Positions 37,948-45,946 of a DNA stretch of 64,000 nt are shown piece by piece. The notes beneath the pieces are model-generated. The model ran no database searches. It was not told where the DNA came from and worked only from the letters and a program-made list of their open reading frames with translations. This DNA is from Fumia sp045645505 (lineage in GTDB: Bacteria; Bacillota; Clostridia; Oscillospirales; Ruminococcaceae): assembly GCA_045645505.1 (NCBI GenBank), contig JAZRIW010000019.1, positions 1-64,000 of the forward strand, read 5' to 3'. The first letter of the stretch is position 1. Each line of letters starts with the position of its first letter. Both the position numbers and the translations under genes were made by a program.

Positions 37948-38967
37948 ATGGAAAAAGCATTAGGTATAACAATAGCAGGAAATGTGCTGGTGGATATCGT
38001 AAAAAATGTAGAAAAATATCCTCAAAAAGGTATGCTTGAACCTATAACATCTATGTCAATGGCTGTTGGCGGATGTGTGCCAAATACTGGAATAACACTT
38101 GCAAAAGTAGATAATACCATTCCGATTACAGCACTTGGAAAAATCGGAAACGACGACAATGGCAGATTTGTTATGTCTAAAATGAAAGAGGTAGGAATTG
38201 ATTGCGAAAAAATTAAAATTTCACCTCAGACTCCCACAAGTGTAGGCGATATTATAAATGCATCAGACGGCGAAAGAACAATGTTTCATTATAGAGGTGC
38301 AAATGCGGAATTTTCTCCTGAAGATATTGAAATTAGCTCTTTAAATAGTGAATTATTGCATATCGGTTATGTTTTTTTACTTGATAAATTTGATGAAGAA
38401 GATGCAGAATATGGTACAGTTATGGCCAGATTTCTCCATAATGTTCAAAAAGCAGGTATTAAAACATCAATTGATACAATAAGTGATATTAATGAAAAAT
38501 ATAAAGCAAAAATAATTCCCGCCTTAAAATACTGCGACTATGCAATATTGAATGAAATAGAAAGTGGCTTGATTTCAGGACTTGATTCATATAACGCCGA
38601 TGAAACATTGAATGTTGAGAATATAAAACTCACCATGAAAAAGATGGCTGAATATGGCGTTAAGGAAAAGATTGTTGTTCACTGTAAGAGTGCCGGTTTT
38701 TGCTTGGATGTTAAAACAGATACCTTTACAATGGTACCATCTGTTAAAATTCCAAAAGAGGTTATCAAAGGTAGTGTTGGAGCAGGTGATTCTTTCTGTG
38801 CAGGTTGTTTATATAGCATATATAATAAACTAAGCGATGAAGAAATGCTTAAATTCGCATCTTTGGTTGCTGCCTCAAATTTATTCAGTGAAAATTCAGT
38901 TGATGGAATACTTCCAAAAGAAAAACTGTCTGCTCTTGAAGAAAAATACGGAAGATTAGAATTATAA
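37948..38967 (+). CDS. PfkB-family carbohydrate kinase
   Basis: 339 residues. Ribokinase fold with the N-terminal GGCVPNTGITLAKV segment and the C-terminal anion-hole motif GSVGAGDSFCAGCLYSIYN (about 275-293) carrying the catalytic Asp. Phosphorylates a ketose or sugar acid produced by the upstream isomerases. GAACGAGTG precedes it. The substrate (fructose, xylulose, KDG) cannot be fixed by motif. Confidence 0.87.
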   Translation: MEKALGITIAGNVLVDIVKNVEKYPQKGMLEPITSMSMAVGGCVPNTGITLAKVDNTIPITALGKIGNDDNGRFVMSKMKEVGIDCEKIKISPQTPTSVGDIINASDGERTMFHYRGANAEFSPEDIEISSLNSELLHIGYVFLLDKFDEEDAEYGTVMARFLHNVQKAGIKTSIDTISDINEKYKAKIIPALKYCDYAILNEIESGLISGLDSYNADETLNVENIKLTMKKMAEYGVKEKIVVHCKSAGFCLDVKTDTFTMVPSVKIPKEVIKGSVGAGDSFCAGCLYSIYNKLSDEEMLKFASLVAASNLFSENSVDGILPKEKLSALEEKYGRLEL

Positions 38968-38969
38968 AA

Positions 38970-39006
38970 TAAAAATGCGGTAGCATAAAAGCTACCGCAT
39001 TTTTTA
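38970..39006. terminator. Bidirectional terminator
   Basis: Stem AAAAATGCGGTAGC / GCTACCGCATTTTT between the PfkB gene and the convergent propeller gene. Confidence 0.85.
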
Positions 39007-39981
39007 TTATTCATCGAAAAATGATTTTAAAAAGTCTTTAAGCGGAAGATCGCAAATTGCCTCTCCCATCCAGTAGTTACCGAGCTGATTTCCACAAGCG
39101 TAATTGATATAAGTTTTTCCATTCCAATCACACATATCATAATCTGTGGTATTTACGTGTACTGCAGTTCTGATACGCTCACGTTCCTCTGGAGTTATTT
39201 CAATAAAACGTGGAGAAATTTCTTTATCCATATTATTCGGTAGTGCAATCGGATTATAATAACTTACATACCAGTTCTCCAAATCACGGGAACGGAATAT
39301 ATAATCTGTAAAAATAAGGTGTGGAAGTCTGCGGCCTGTAATAAGATAATACCAGCCTTCAGAATATTTAAGACAAGGATTTCCTCCACGATGGAACTTA
39401 GAATAATCAAGATGTTCCCAAGTTTTCAAATCTTTAGACTTAGCAAAAAATGTTGTCCAACCACCAGTCTGATCAAGATACTTTCTTGGAACTTCGTCCT
39501 CTTTCTGATGTGTACTCTCTGATGGACCTGTCTCAAGAGCTATAATCCATTCATTTCCATTATATACAAGTGATGAGTTACAGTATTTCCAATCAGGATT
39601 TGTTAAAAGATCACGCACTTCCCATGTTTTAAGGTCATGTGTCTCATAAAGTAAAATTGTGTCTCTTCGTTCACGATGTACGGCTGTTACATAAAGAGTA
39701 TCTTCATATACACATGCAGCATGATAATAGCTTTCAGAACCAAAATATGAAAGGAATTCTCCTGACTCTACATCACGGATTGCAGCCTTTCCCTGGTCCT
39801 TAACCCAACCTTTACTTGGGTCAACAAGTTCAAGACGCATAAGACGACCTTTCCACATAAAGGGTGTCATCTCACCATTTGAACTGCACGCACCGGTCTT
39901 TACTATTTTGGGATAACCCTTTTCCATCAAAGTTTCCACGTCGTGATAATAATAATTTGCACCAAACGTTTCTTTTCTCAT
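39007..39981 (-). CDS. Five-bladed beta-propeller glycosidase-like protein (GH43/GH32/GH130-like fold)
   Basis: 324 residues, no signal peptide. Repeated blades with ETHDLKTWEV, KSKDLKTWEHL and RSRDLENWYV, the pattern of the GH43/GH32/GH62 clan, plus GNPCLKYSEGWYYLITG. It may hydrolyse or phosphorolyse a small glycoside in the cytoplasm. The catalytic acids cannot be placed with confidence. Downstream of the SGNH gene on the same strand. Confidence 0.65.
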   Translation of the reverse strand: MRKETFGANYYYHDVETLMEKGYPKIVKTGACSSNGEMTPFMWKGRLMRLELVDPSKGWVKDQGKAAIRDVESGEFLSYFGSESYYHAACVYEDTLYVTAVHRERRDTILLYETHDLKTWEVRDLLTNPDWKYCNSSLVYNGNEWIIALETGPSESTHQKEDEVPRKYLDQTGGWTTFFAKSKDLKTWEHLDYSKFHRGGNPCLKYSEGWYYLITGRRLPHLIFTDYIFRSRDLENWYVSYYNPIALPNNMDKEISPRFIEITPEERERIRTAVHVNTTDYDMCDWNGKTYINYACGNQLGNYWMGEAICDLPLKDFLKSFFDE

Positions 39982-40031
39982 TTTTTGTCGCTCCTTTTAA
40001 AGTGAAATTTTATCTGTGATATCTCAATCTA

Positions 40032-40649
40032 TTATACAGGCGCTCCCATAAGTTTCTCGCCAACCTCGTGAATAACATTATTTTCAGTATCACTCAAGGT
40101 TTTTGCTGCTTCTCTTATGTAATCAGCAACCTGATTTGCACAAAGTTTAGCCGATTCTTCTGTTAAATGAATAGTATCATCACTGATATAGCGTTCTACA
40201 TCTGTCGCAAGAAGGCTGTATAAATCATTTATAATTATACCTCTTTCCTTAAGGATAGGTACAATAATTTCATTATATCTTTCAATGGTAGAATTTTTAT
40301 TGTGTTGATTTTTTTCGGAAACAGGTGTTGTTGTAGCAAAAATAACCTTATCATATCTTTCCTGCAATACATTTGCAACTCTTATCATAGTTTTAATATA
40401 TTCGTCCTCAGAAGTAAATGCCCCGTCACCAAACAAATCACAAGTATCCCATAATCCATTATTCCAATGAACTATTCTGGTACCCGCCAATTCATCTTTC
40501 CAATCAAAAAGGCCTCTGAGAGTAAGTTTAGCGTAACAACAGTTATATTGAGGTTGAAAAACCTCAAATTCATCTTTCAAAATTTCGGGCACATATTTTC
40601 CGTAACCAATCATTCGGATAGAATCACCAAGCAACGTTACTTTAATCAT
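40032..40649 (-). CDS. SGNH/GDSL-family hydrolase
   Basis: 205 residues. Block I LLGDSIR puts the nucleophile at S10; an NNGLWD segment (about 63-68) takes the block III Asn, and DDTIHLTEESAKLCA (about 155-168) supplies the Asp-His pair. No signal peptide, so intracellular. Probably an acetyl-esterase on a sugar, complementing the PIG-L N-deacetylase in the locus. Confidence 0.82.
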   Translation of the reverse strand: MIKVTLLGDSIRMIGYGKYVPEILKDEFEVFQPQYNCCYAKLTLRGLFDWKDELAGTRIVHWNNGLWDTCDLFGDGAFTSEDEYIKTMIRVANVLQERYDKVIFATTTPVSEKNQHNKNSTIERYNEIIVPILKERGIIINDLYSLLATDVERYISDDTIHLTEESAKLCANQVADYIREAAKTLSDTENNVIHEVGEKLMGAPV

Positions 40650-40852
40650 ATTTTTTCCTCCATAATCTGTATTTTTCTGTAATTTATATCGGAATTATTA
40701 TAGCATATCTTTTTTAAAAAATCAACTTTTATACTATTATTATTTTATAATTTTTTAATAACAAAATCCCCTTATTCTATGATTATAAAATTGTACTATT
40801 TTGAGTGTTTTTATTAAATTACTATCAAAATTTTAAAAATTTAAAAAATATA

Positions 40853-40881
40853 TTTACTTTTATTTTTCTTTTAGATATAAT
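40853..40881 (+). promoter_or_regulatory. Promoter of the sialidase-like gene
   Basis: TTTACT (40853-40858), 17 bases, TATAAT (40876-40881). The pair closely resembles the promoter of the oxidoreductase gene at 63246-63274. Confidence 0.6.
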
Positions 40882-40910
40882 AAACTTAAAATTATAAAGG
40901 GGATATTTTA

Positions 40911-42200
40911 ATGAGCATTTTAATAAAAAAGGAACTAATTGAAAAGGCAAGAACCGATGCTACCTGCGAATGGAGAAAACAGTATTATCTTGAGGGTGAA
41001 GGCCTTAAAAGGCTTGAAACAAGAGCCTTTGAAAAATTAAGTGATTCTATTGAATATACAGAATATCGCACAAGCGAAGATAATGGTAAAAACTGGAGTG
41101 AATGGAAAAGAGAAATCGTTACCGGAAGAAAAACTTGCGGTGATGATGAATACGAATTTTTCTACGACTCCAACAACAGAGACCTCTGGAATCCTGTTCA
41201 TAAGCATTATATAAGTGGTAAAATGCTCAGAATTTTTATAGGTGGATATATCGCTGCTGCAGACCTTGACTATGCAGGCGGCGTCGGCTTTTATGACCAT
41301 GGCTTTATTGAAGTTAAAGAAGGCGATAAAATATATGAGCAGATGGTAGCCTATGAAGAAGGCAATACAGTATTCAGTGAAGAAAATTATCATAATGATG
41401 ATTTCTTAAAAAAGAATAATGGCATTGCTTATCAGATGATTGTATTAAAAAATGGTGACCTTCTTATAGGAGTTGAGGGTGTACCTATGTACAAAGCCTG
41501 CGCTATAGCAGGAGTTGATGTCAATAAAATTTTCCCCGGAAGAATAGAAGATTACGGTGCTTTATTGGTAGCAAGAGGAAAATGGGATAATGAAAATAAA
41601 CATTATGACTTTACCTTTTCAAACCCTTTATATCTGGCTGATTATCAGAGCACAAGAGGCGTTTCAGAGCCGGGATTTGTAGAACTTGAATCAGGAAAAA
41701 TTCTTGTTACACTCAGAGGCTCAAACGTAGCACATCACTGGTATGAAGGTTTATCCCCCTATATGCCTGGCTACAAATATTTTTCTATATCTGAAGATGG
41801 TGGAAAAACTTTTAAAGCACCCATCCCCTGGCATTTTAACACCCGTGAAGTAGTGTATTCTTCTGCTACTTATTCAAGAATTTTCAGAAGCATAAAAAAT
41901 AACAAAATTTACTGGGTAGGCAATATCACAGACCCTGTAAATACATACGGAAATTATCCGAGATACCCACTTTACATTGTCGAAATCGATGAGGAATGGG
42001 GCGTTGCAAAAAAAGAAACTCTCACAATGATTGATACAAAAGCCGAAAACGAAAATGAAAATGTTCAATTCAGCAATTTCAGTATTTTACAAAACCGTGA
42101 AAATGGTGATGTAGAAATTTTACTCACAAAACTTGAACAGTTCAAAGACCGTCCTGTCTTTGAAGGCGATGTGATAAAATATACCGTCACATTACCCTAA
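40911..42200 (+). CDS. Sialidase-fold (BNR repeat) protein, intracellular
   Basis: 429 residues, no signal peptide. Asp-box-like repeats TSEDNGKNWSEW (about 45-56) and SEDGGKTF (about 294-301) indicate a six-bladed sialidase propeller; a central GVSEPGFVELESGKILVTLRG is typical. The classical arginine triad is not obvious, so it may be a non-sialidase glycosidase or lyase. Own promoter, AAAGGGG ribosome site. Ends at the edge of the prophage remnant. Confidence 0.65.
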   Translation: MSILIKKELIEKARTDATCEWRKQYYLEGEGLKRLETRAFEKLSDSIEYTEYRTSEDNGKNWSEWKREIVTGRKTCGDDEYEFFYDSNNRDLWNPVHKHYISGKMLRIFIGGYIAAADLDYAGGVGFYDHGFIEVKEGDKIYEQMVAYEEGNTVFSEENYHNDDFLKKNNGIAYQMIVLKNGDLLIGVEGVPMYKACAIAGVDVNKIFPGRIEDYGALLVARGKWDNENKHYDFTFSNPLYLADYQSTRGVSEPGFVELESGKILVTLRGSNVAHHWYEGLSPYMPGYKYFSISEDGGKTFKAPIPWHFNTREVVYSSATYSRIFRSIKNNKIYWVGNITDPVNTYGNYPRYPLYIVEIDEEWGVAKKETLTMIDTKAENENENVQFSNFSILQNRENGDVEILLTKLEQFKDRPVFEGDVIKYTVTLP

Positions 42201-42231
42201 TAAAAATATAAATTAAATTAAGATATATTAT

Positions 42232-42576
42232 TTAAATAATATATGAAAGGATATCCTCCACATGGATATCCTTTTTCTTTTCAAGTTTCTTACGATAATC
42301 CCTTTTAATATTTTCAAATTTAAAACTTCGTTCCTCTATACGCTTTCCTATTTTCTCATCAGCTGTTTCCTCAAATGCTTTTTTCAAATCCTTAAGCTCT
42401 TTTTTTATCTTATCGGCATCGATTTTCATTGCTACTTTTGTTTTATTTAAAGAATCCAGTTTTTTCTGCAAACCTTCTAAATCCTTGTTAAACGAAGCAT
42501 TCGCCTGCGCCATTTTATTGACCGCCTGAGAAAAATTATCCTGTGCAGATATTAAAATTCCTATATCTTTGCTCAT
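42232..42576 (-). pseudogene. Truncated phage tail tape-measure protein (N-terminal stub)
   Basis: 114 residues: MSKDIGILISAQDNFSQAV followed by a heptad-rich coiled coil (NKDLEGLQKKLDSLNKTKV), typical of tape-measure N-termini that normally run for 600-1,500 residues. AAGGAGG ribosome site. Its last 15 codons read across the terminator of the neighbouring gene, so the phage sequence stops near residue 98. It follows the tail chaperone gene, as in intact tail modules. Confidence 0.75.
42247..42276 (+). terminator. Terminator of the sialidase-like gene, embedded in the tape-measure stub
   Basis: Stem AAGGATATCC / GGATATCCTT, loop TCCACAT, then T residues. Confidence 0.8.
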
Positions 42577-42607
42577 TTTTCCTCCTTTCTGTATTGCCTT
42601 AACAATA

Positions 42608-42636
42608 TTGACTTATTTTACAACTTCATATATAAT
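42608..42636 (+). promoter_or_regulatory. Near-consensus promoter of the small membrane gene
   Basis: TTGACT (42608-42613), 17 bases, TATAAT (42631-42636), inside the prophage remnant and opposite to its tail genes. Confidence 0.75.
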
Positions 42637-42669
42637 ATACCTATAAACCTATTAAAGGAGTTGATGCAA

Positions 42670-43059
42670 GTGCTTACTATTTTTGGGGAACCTACATATA
42701 TATTGAGAATAAATGTAATATATGAATTATTTTTTTTGGTTATTGCCTTTTTTGGATTCACCTTAACGATTATATACATGACGAAATACGGTGAGCTTTC
42801 AAAAAGCATGTTCAGGTTATTTGTCGTTTCATTGATTTTTGGACTTTTTTACATTTCTATTGCTGAAATGGTTTTAAGTGTGTTTACCGTAATTTTTTGG
42901 CTTATTCTTTTAATTGGCGGAATATATATTATAATTACAGTTAAAGTAGACACCGAAACAAAAAAACTATTAAAAATTAACTATTTAAAATTAGCAATAT
43001 GGATGGGAATCTGTTTTATTATCATATTTATTCTGGTGTTTAACTATTCAACCCTATAA
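42670..43059 (+). CDS. Small four-helix membrane protein in the prophage remnant (moron-like)
   Basis: About 129 residues from a GTG at 42670, chosen because AAAGGAG lies nine bases upstream; an ATG at 42664 would be too close. Four strongly hydrophobic helices with short loops (YELFFLVIAFFGFTLTIIY and others). No known domain. It sits between the tail chaperone and the tape-measure stub, on the opposite strand, with its own strong promoter, the layout of a prophage cargo gene. Function unknown. Confidence 0.65.
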   Translation: MLTIFGEPTYILRINVIYELFFLVIAFFGFTLTIIYMTKYGELSKSMFRLFVVSLIFGLFYISIAEMVLSVFTVIFWLILLIGGIYIIITVKVDTETKKLLKINYLKLAIWMGICFIIIFILVFNYSTL

Positions 43060-43085
43060 AACAATTAGTTAGAAACGCTTTTCCC

Positions 43086-43594
43086 CTACTCACTTCTCAG
43101 TTCTATCTCTTTCTCAATCATAGCCATAATAACCGCTTTATCACCTGCCGGGAGTCTGTAAAAGTCTCCCGGCAGAATGTTTTTGTTGCTAAAAAGATAG
43201 AAAAGGACATTCATCTCAATGTCTTCCCCTATTTTTTTTTAATATCCTCAATAGTTGTTACACGGTATCCGCTTAACTTTTCAATCTCCCTTGAAATATC
43301 CTCAATCTCACCGGGAAGAAAAATCTTCTTAACCGCTTCCACAGGAGTAACAGCATTGAATTTGTTAAGAAGCTCCTGATTTTTCAAATCAGGGTCCAAA
43401 ACTCCTGCAAGCATAATATGTATGGGTACATCGTCACCTGTAAGGTTTTTAATCTCTGCCACCCTGTTATAATTTAAACTTTTAATGCTCAGTACGAAAG
43501 GTATTTCCTTCGTGCTGAGTCTTTTTAATTTAATCTTTTTCTCTCTGACATTCTCTACGTCGGATTTCAAAAGCAAATCAAGAGCTTCACTCAT
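43086..43594 (-). CDS. Phage tail assembly chaperone (XkdN-like), with -1 frameshift extension
   Basis: The zero-frame product (43594-43229) has 121 residues (MSEALDLLLKSDVENVREKK) and ends IEDIKKK at a stop. Just before the stop is a run of nine A. A -1 slip opens about 48 further codons (IGEDIEMNVLFYLFSN... to IEKEIELRSE) ending at 43086, giving a 169-residue fusion. This is the G/GT arrangement of tailed-phage chaperones, here for a myophage/PBSX-like tail. The extended coordinates given here are inferred; the short product is read directly. Confidence 0.75.
43232..43240 (-). promoter_or_regulatory. Slippery A9 site for -1 ribosomal frameshifting
   Basis: Minus strand reads ATT AAA AAA AAA TAG. 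The A tract fits A-AAA-AAA slippage, and the downstream -1 frame is open for 48 codons with phage-like content. Confidence 0.7.
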
Positions 43595-43663
43595 AACTAT
43601 TCTCCTATTTACACGTACTTATCAGAAAATAAGCAAAACGAATCTGGGAAAAAACTAAACAAT

Positions 43664-43723
43664 TTTTTGACTACTTTTTGACTACCTTTGATAGCACAAT
43701 TTAGGACATTTTAGAACATTTTA
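43664..43723. repeat. Tandem direct repeats resembling integrase arm sites
   Basis: TTTTTGACTAC occurs twice head to tail (43664-43685), and ACATTTTAG twice at about 43704-43723, next to the attachment core. Such repeats flank tyrosine-integrase attP sites. No integrase gene remains. Confidence 0.5.
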
Positions 43724-43741
43724 GAATTGTGTATAAAACGC

Positions 43742-43788
43742 AAGAAGCCCCTTAAACACTGGATTTGTCAGCATTTAAGGGGTTTCTT
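43742..43788. terminator. Hairpin next to the left attachment core
   Basis: Stem AAGAAGCCCCTTAAA / TTTAAGGGGTTTCTT (one G-U type mismatch) with a 17-base loop, adjoining the partial tRNA 3' end. Confidence 0.6.
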
Positions 43789-43790
43789 CT

Positions 43791-43812
43791 TTGGCGGAGA
43801 AGGAGGGATTCG
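43791..43812 (-). repeat. Attachment-site core: duplicated tRNA-Ser 3' end
   Basis: These 22 bases (beginning TTGGCGGAGAAGG) are identical to 43946-43967, which is the 3' end of tRNA-Ser. A copy of the tRNA 3' end next to phage genes is the footprint of integration at that tRNA. Confidence 0.75.
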
Positions 43813-43892
43813 GTCTCGCCTGCGGGCTCGGTCAGGGTTTGGCTCTGACAGTTCACAGGACTGTCATTCACCCCCAAACCCGTTCGAATCCC
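43805..43892. other. GC-rich structured segment between the attachment cores
   Basis: Three nested perfect inverted repeats: GGGATTCG/CGAATCCC (43805-43812, 43885-43892), GGGTTTGG/CCAAACCC (43835-43842, 43874-43881) and GACAGT/ACTGTC (43847-43852, 43860-43865). Base composition is far richer in G+C than the surroundings. No ORF is credible. It could be a folded RNA, a recombination structure or a small mobile repeat. Confidence 0.55.
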
Positions 43893-43910
43893 TATAACTT
43901 GTTTTTCAGT

Positions 43911-43947
43911 AAAGAAATAGACACACCAAATGGTGTGTCTATTTCTT
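43911..43947 (-). terminator. Terminator of tRNA-Ser
   Basis: A 17-bp stem AAGAAATAGACACACCA and complement, directly after the tRNA CCA end. Confidence 0.8.
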
Positions 43948-44039
43948 GGCGGAGAAGGAGGGATTCGAACCCTCGATGAGCTATTAACCCATACACGAGT
44001 TCCAGTCGTGCGCCATAAACCAAGCTAGGCGACTTCTCC
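43947..44039 (-). tRNA. tRNA-Ser (anticodon GGA)
   Basis: 93 bases including an encoded CCA. Acceptor stem GGAGAAG pairs with CTTCTCC; the anticodon stem CACGA/TCGTG encloses CTGGAAC, giving anticodon GGA (Ser, UCC/UCU). The long variable arm (TATGGGTTAATAGCTCAT) is the class II mark of tRNA-Ser; the T arm is GGGTTCGAATCCC. Its 3' end is the prophage attachment core. Confidence 0.95.
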
Positions 44040-44067
44040 ACAATATTAAGTTTTAACAGCATTACCT

Positions 44068-44096
44068 ATTTTACACTTTTATATATTATTTGTCAA
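44068..44096 (-). promoter_or_regulatory. tRNA-Ser promoter
   Basis: On the minus strand TTGACA (44091-44096), 17 bases, TAAAAT (44068-44073), about 30 bases before the tRNA. Confidence 0.75.
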
Positions 44097-44173
44097 GACA
44101 TTTTTGAAAAAAAGATAATTTTTTAATGCGTTTATTTTTGGTAGATATATCATCATATAAAAACTTCGAAAAC

Positions 44174-44216
44174 ATAATCTCCTGTCATATATTTTGACTA
44201 TATGACAGAAGATTAT
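44174..44216 (-). terminator. Terminator of the ilv operon
   Basis: Imperfect stem AATCTCCTGTCATATA / TATATGACAGAAGATT with a seven-base loop, just after ilvA. Confidence 0.7.
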
Positions 44217-44236
44217 ATTTTATTTATGTATTCTTA

Positions 44237-45436
44237 TTATCTATCCACTAATTTATATCCTGATTCTATCAATGCTTTCTTTATTTTCTCAACATGGTCA
44301 TGGTCTCTTGTTTCCATTCTGAGACGAAGGAAACAAGAATTAATATCCATATTTTCGTCAGAACGATCATGTCTTACAGACACTACATTCGCACCAAGCT
44401 TAGCTATAATAGTGGAAACATCTTGTAACTGACCGGGTTTATCAACCAAAGCAAGTGTAATATCAGCAGTACGGCCTGCTTTCATCAAACCACGGCTTAT
44501 TACTCTTGAAAGAATTGTAACATCAATATTACCACCTGATACAACACAAGCTACCTTTTTGCCCTTAATATCCACCTTATTGAACATAGCGGCAGCAACA
44601 GAAACTGCGCCTGCTCCCTCTGCAATCATCTTATGCTTTTCAATAAGTGTAAGTATTGCAGTGGAAATTTCATCATCAGTAACTGTTACAATCTCATCTA
44701 CATATTTACTGCAAATATCAAACGTAATATCTCCAGGGTGCTTTACAGCTATACCATCAGCAATAGTATTTACACCATCAAGTGTAATCTGCTTCTTCTC
44801 AAGCACCGATTTATACATCGAAGGAGCGCCAGCTGCCTGAACACCATAAACTTTAATATCGGGATTTAAAGATTTAACCGCAAAAGAAATACCCGAAATG
44901 AGTCCGCCACCGCCTATCGGTACAATCACTGCATCTAAGTCAGGTATTTGTTGAATAAGTTCAAGACCTATTGTACCCTGACCTGCTATTACATCATCAT
45001 CGTCATAAGGATGAATAAAAGTCATTTGTTTTTCTTCCTGAATTTCTATAGCTTTATTATAAGCATCATCATACACGCCTTTAACAAGCATTACATCTGC
45101 ACCATAGCTTTTAGTTGCTTCAACTTTTGAAATCGGTGCACCATCAGGAATACAAATCAAAGACTTGATACCACATTCCTTAGCCGCAAGTGCAACTCCC
45201 TGCGCGTGATTTCCCGCCGAACAAGCAATAACTCCACATTCCTTTTCAGCATCAGTAAGCTGTGATATTTTAAAATACGCACCTCTCACTTTAAATGAAC
45301 CTGTAACCTGAAGATTTTCAGTTTTAAGGAAAACCTCACTTTCGGGATTTATCAAAGGTGCTGAAATAACGTCCGTTGGGCGAATGACCTTTTTAAGCAC
45401 ATAAGAAGCTTGATAAACTTTATCTAAAGTCAACAT
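44237..45436 (-). CDS. ilvA: Threonine ammonia-lyase
   Basis: 399 residues: a PLP fold type II catalytic domain (lysine in TGSFKVRGAYFKIS, SAGNHAQGVALAA, glycine loop VPIGGGGLISGI) and a C-terminal ACT domain (about 325-399, ITLALVDKPGQLQDVSTIIAKLGANV). Makes 2-oxobutyrate from threonine, the first step to isoleucine. The single ACT of this length resembles the catabolic TdcB-type enzyme, but its position last in the ilvB-ilvN-ilvA operon indicates biosynthesis. Confidence 0.94.
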   Translation of the reverse strand: MLTLDKVYQASYVLKKVIRPTDVISAPLINPESEVFLKTENLQVTGSFKVRGAYFKISQLTDAEKECGVIACSAGNHAQGVALAAKECGIKSLICIPDGAPISKVEATKSYGADVMLVKGVYDDAYNKAIEIQEEKQMTFIHPYDDDDVIAGQGTIGLELIQQIPDLDAVIVPIGGGGLISGISFAVKSLNPDIKVYGVQAAGAPSMYKSVLEKKQITLDGVNTIADGIAVKHPGDITFDICSKYVDEIVTVTDDEISTAILTLIEKHKMIAEGAGAVSVAAAMFNKVDIKGKKVACVVSGGNIDVTILSRVISRGLMKAGRTADITLALVDKPGQLQDVSTIIAKLGANVVSVRHDRSDENMDINSCFLRLRMETRDHDHVEKIKKALIESGYKLVDR

Positions 45437-45451
45437 AATTATTCCTACTTT

Positions 45452-45928
45452 CTACATTGTCATCGCCATAGCACCGGTACGCAAAATTTTCTCAATACCG
45501 TATGGCTTTAAAAGTTCAACAAATGAATTCAATGTTTTTGCATTACTTGCAAGTTCAAATATCATAGAATTTTCAGACGCATTCAGAACATCTGCATGGA
45601 AAACATTTGCAAGTGCAATAAGCTGTGCATTGGTATCAGCATTTCTGGTAACTTTGACAAGCAGATATTCTCTGATAACCGCTTGTTCATCATTTAAAAC
45701 ATCAACATGCTCTACATCCCAAAGTTTACAAAGCTGTTTTTCAACCTGACGCACAATCTTATCATCGCCCTTTACCACGATTATAAGTCTTGAAGTTTCA
45801 GAATCCTCACTTTGTGCGGCTACTATACTTAAAATGTTATAACAACGACGGCTGAAAAGTCCCGCAATTCTCAAAAGAACTCCGGTATGATTTTTAGCTG
45901 TAACTGACAAAAGATATTCTTTTTCCAT
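45452..45928 (-). CDS. ilvN: Acetolactate synthase small (regulatory) subunit
   Basis: 158 residues from MEKEYLLSVTAKNHTGVLLRIAGLFSRRCYNILSIV, an ACT domain that binds valine, followed by the C-terminal activation domain (REYLLVKVTRNADTNAQLIALANVF). A TTG two codons earlier is possible. Feedback regulation of IlvB. 15 bases before ilvA. Confidence 0.94.
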   Translation of the reverse strand: MEKEYLLSVTAKNHTGVLLRIAGLFSRRCYNILSIVAAQSEDSETSRLIIVVKGDDKIVRQVEKQLCKLWDVEHVDVLNDEQAVIREYLLVKVTRNADTNAQLIALANVFHADVLNASENSMIFELASNAKTLNSFVELLKPYGIEKILRTGAMAMTM

Positions 45929-45946
45929 TTTCAAAACCGTCCTTTC

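Noticed and set aside
39007..39981. Reading the propeller protein as a definite GH43 arabinanase or xylosidase
   Set aside because: The blade pattern fits the clan, but the catalytic acidic residues cannot be placed and no signal peptide is present.
40911..42200. Calling the BNR protein a sialidase
   Set aside because: Asp-box-like repeats are present, but the arginine triad is not evident and no sialic acid genes are in the window.
43791..43979. 62-codon frame ending SWRRRRDSNPR
   Set aside because: It reads through the attachment core and into the complement of tRNA-Ser; this is a well-known spurious translation of tRNA ends.
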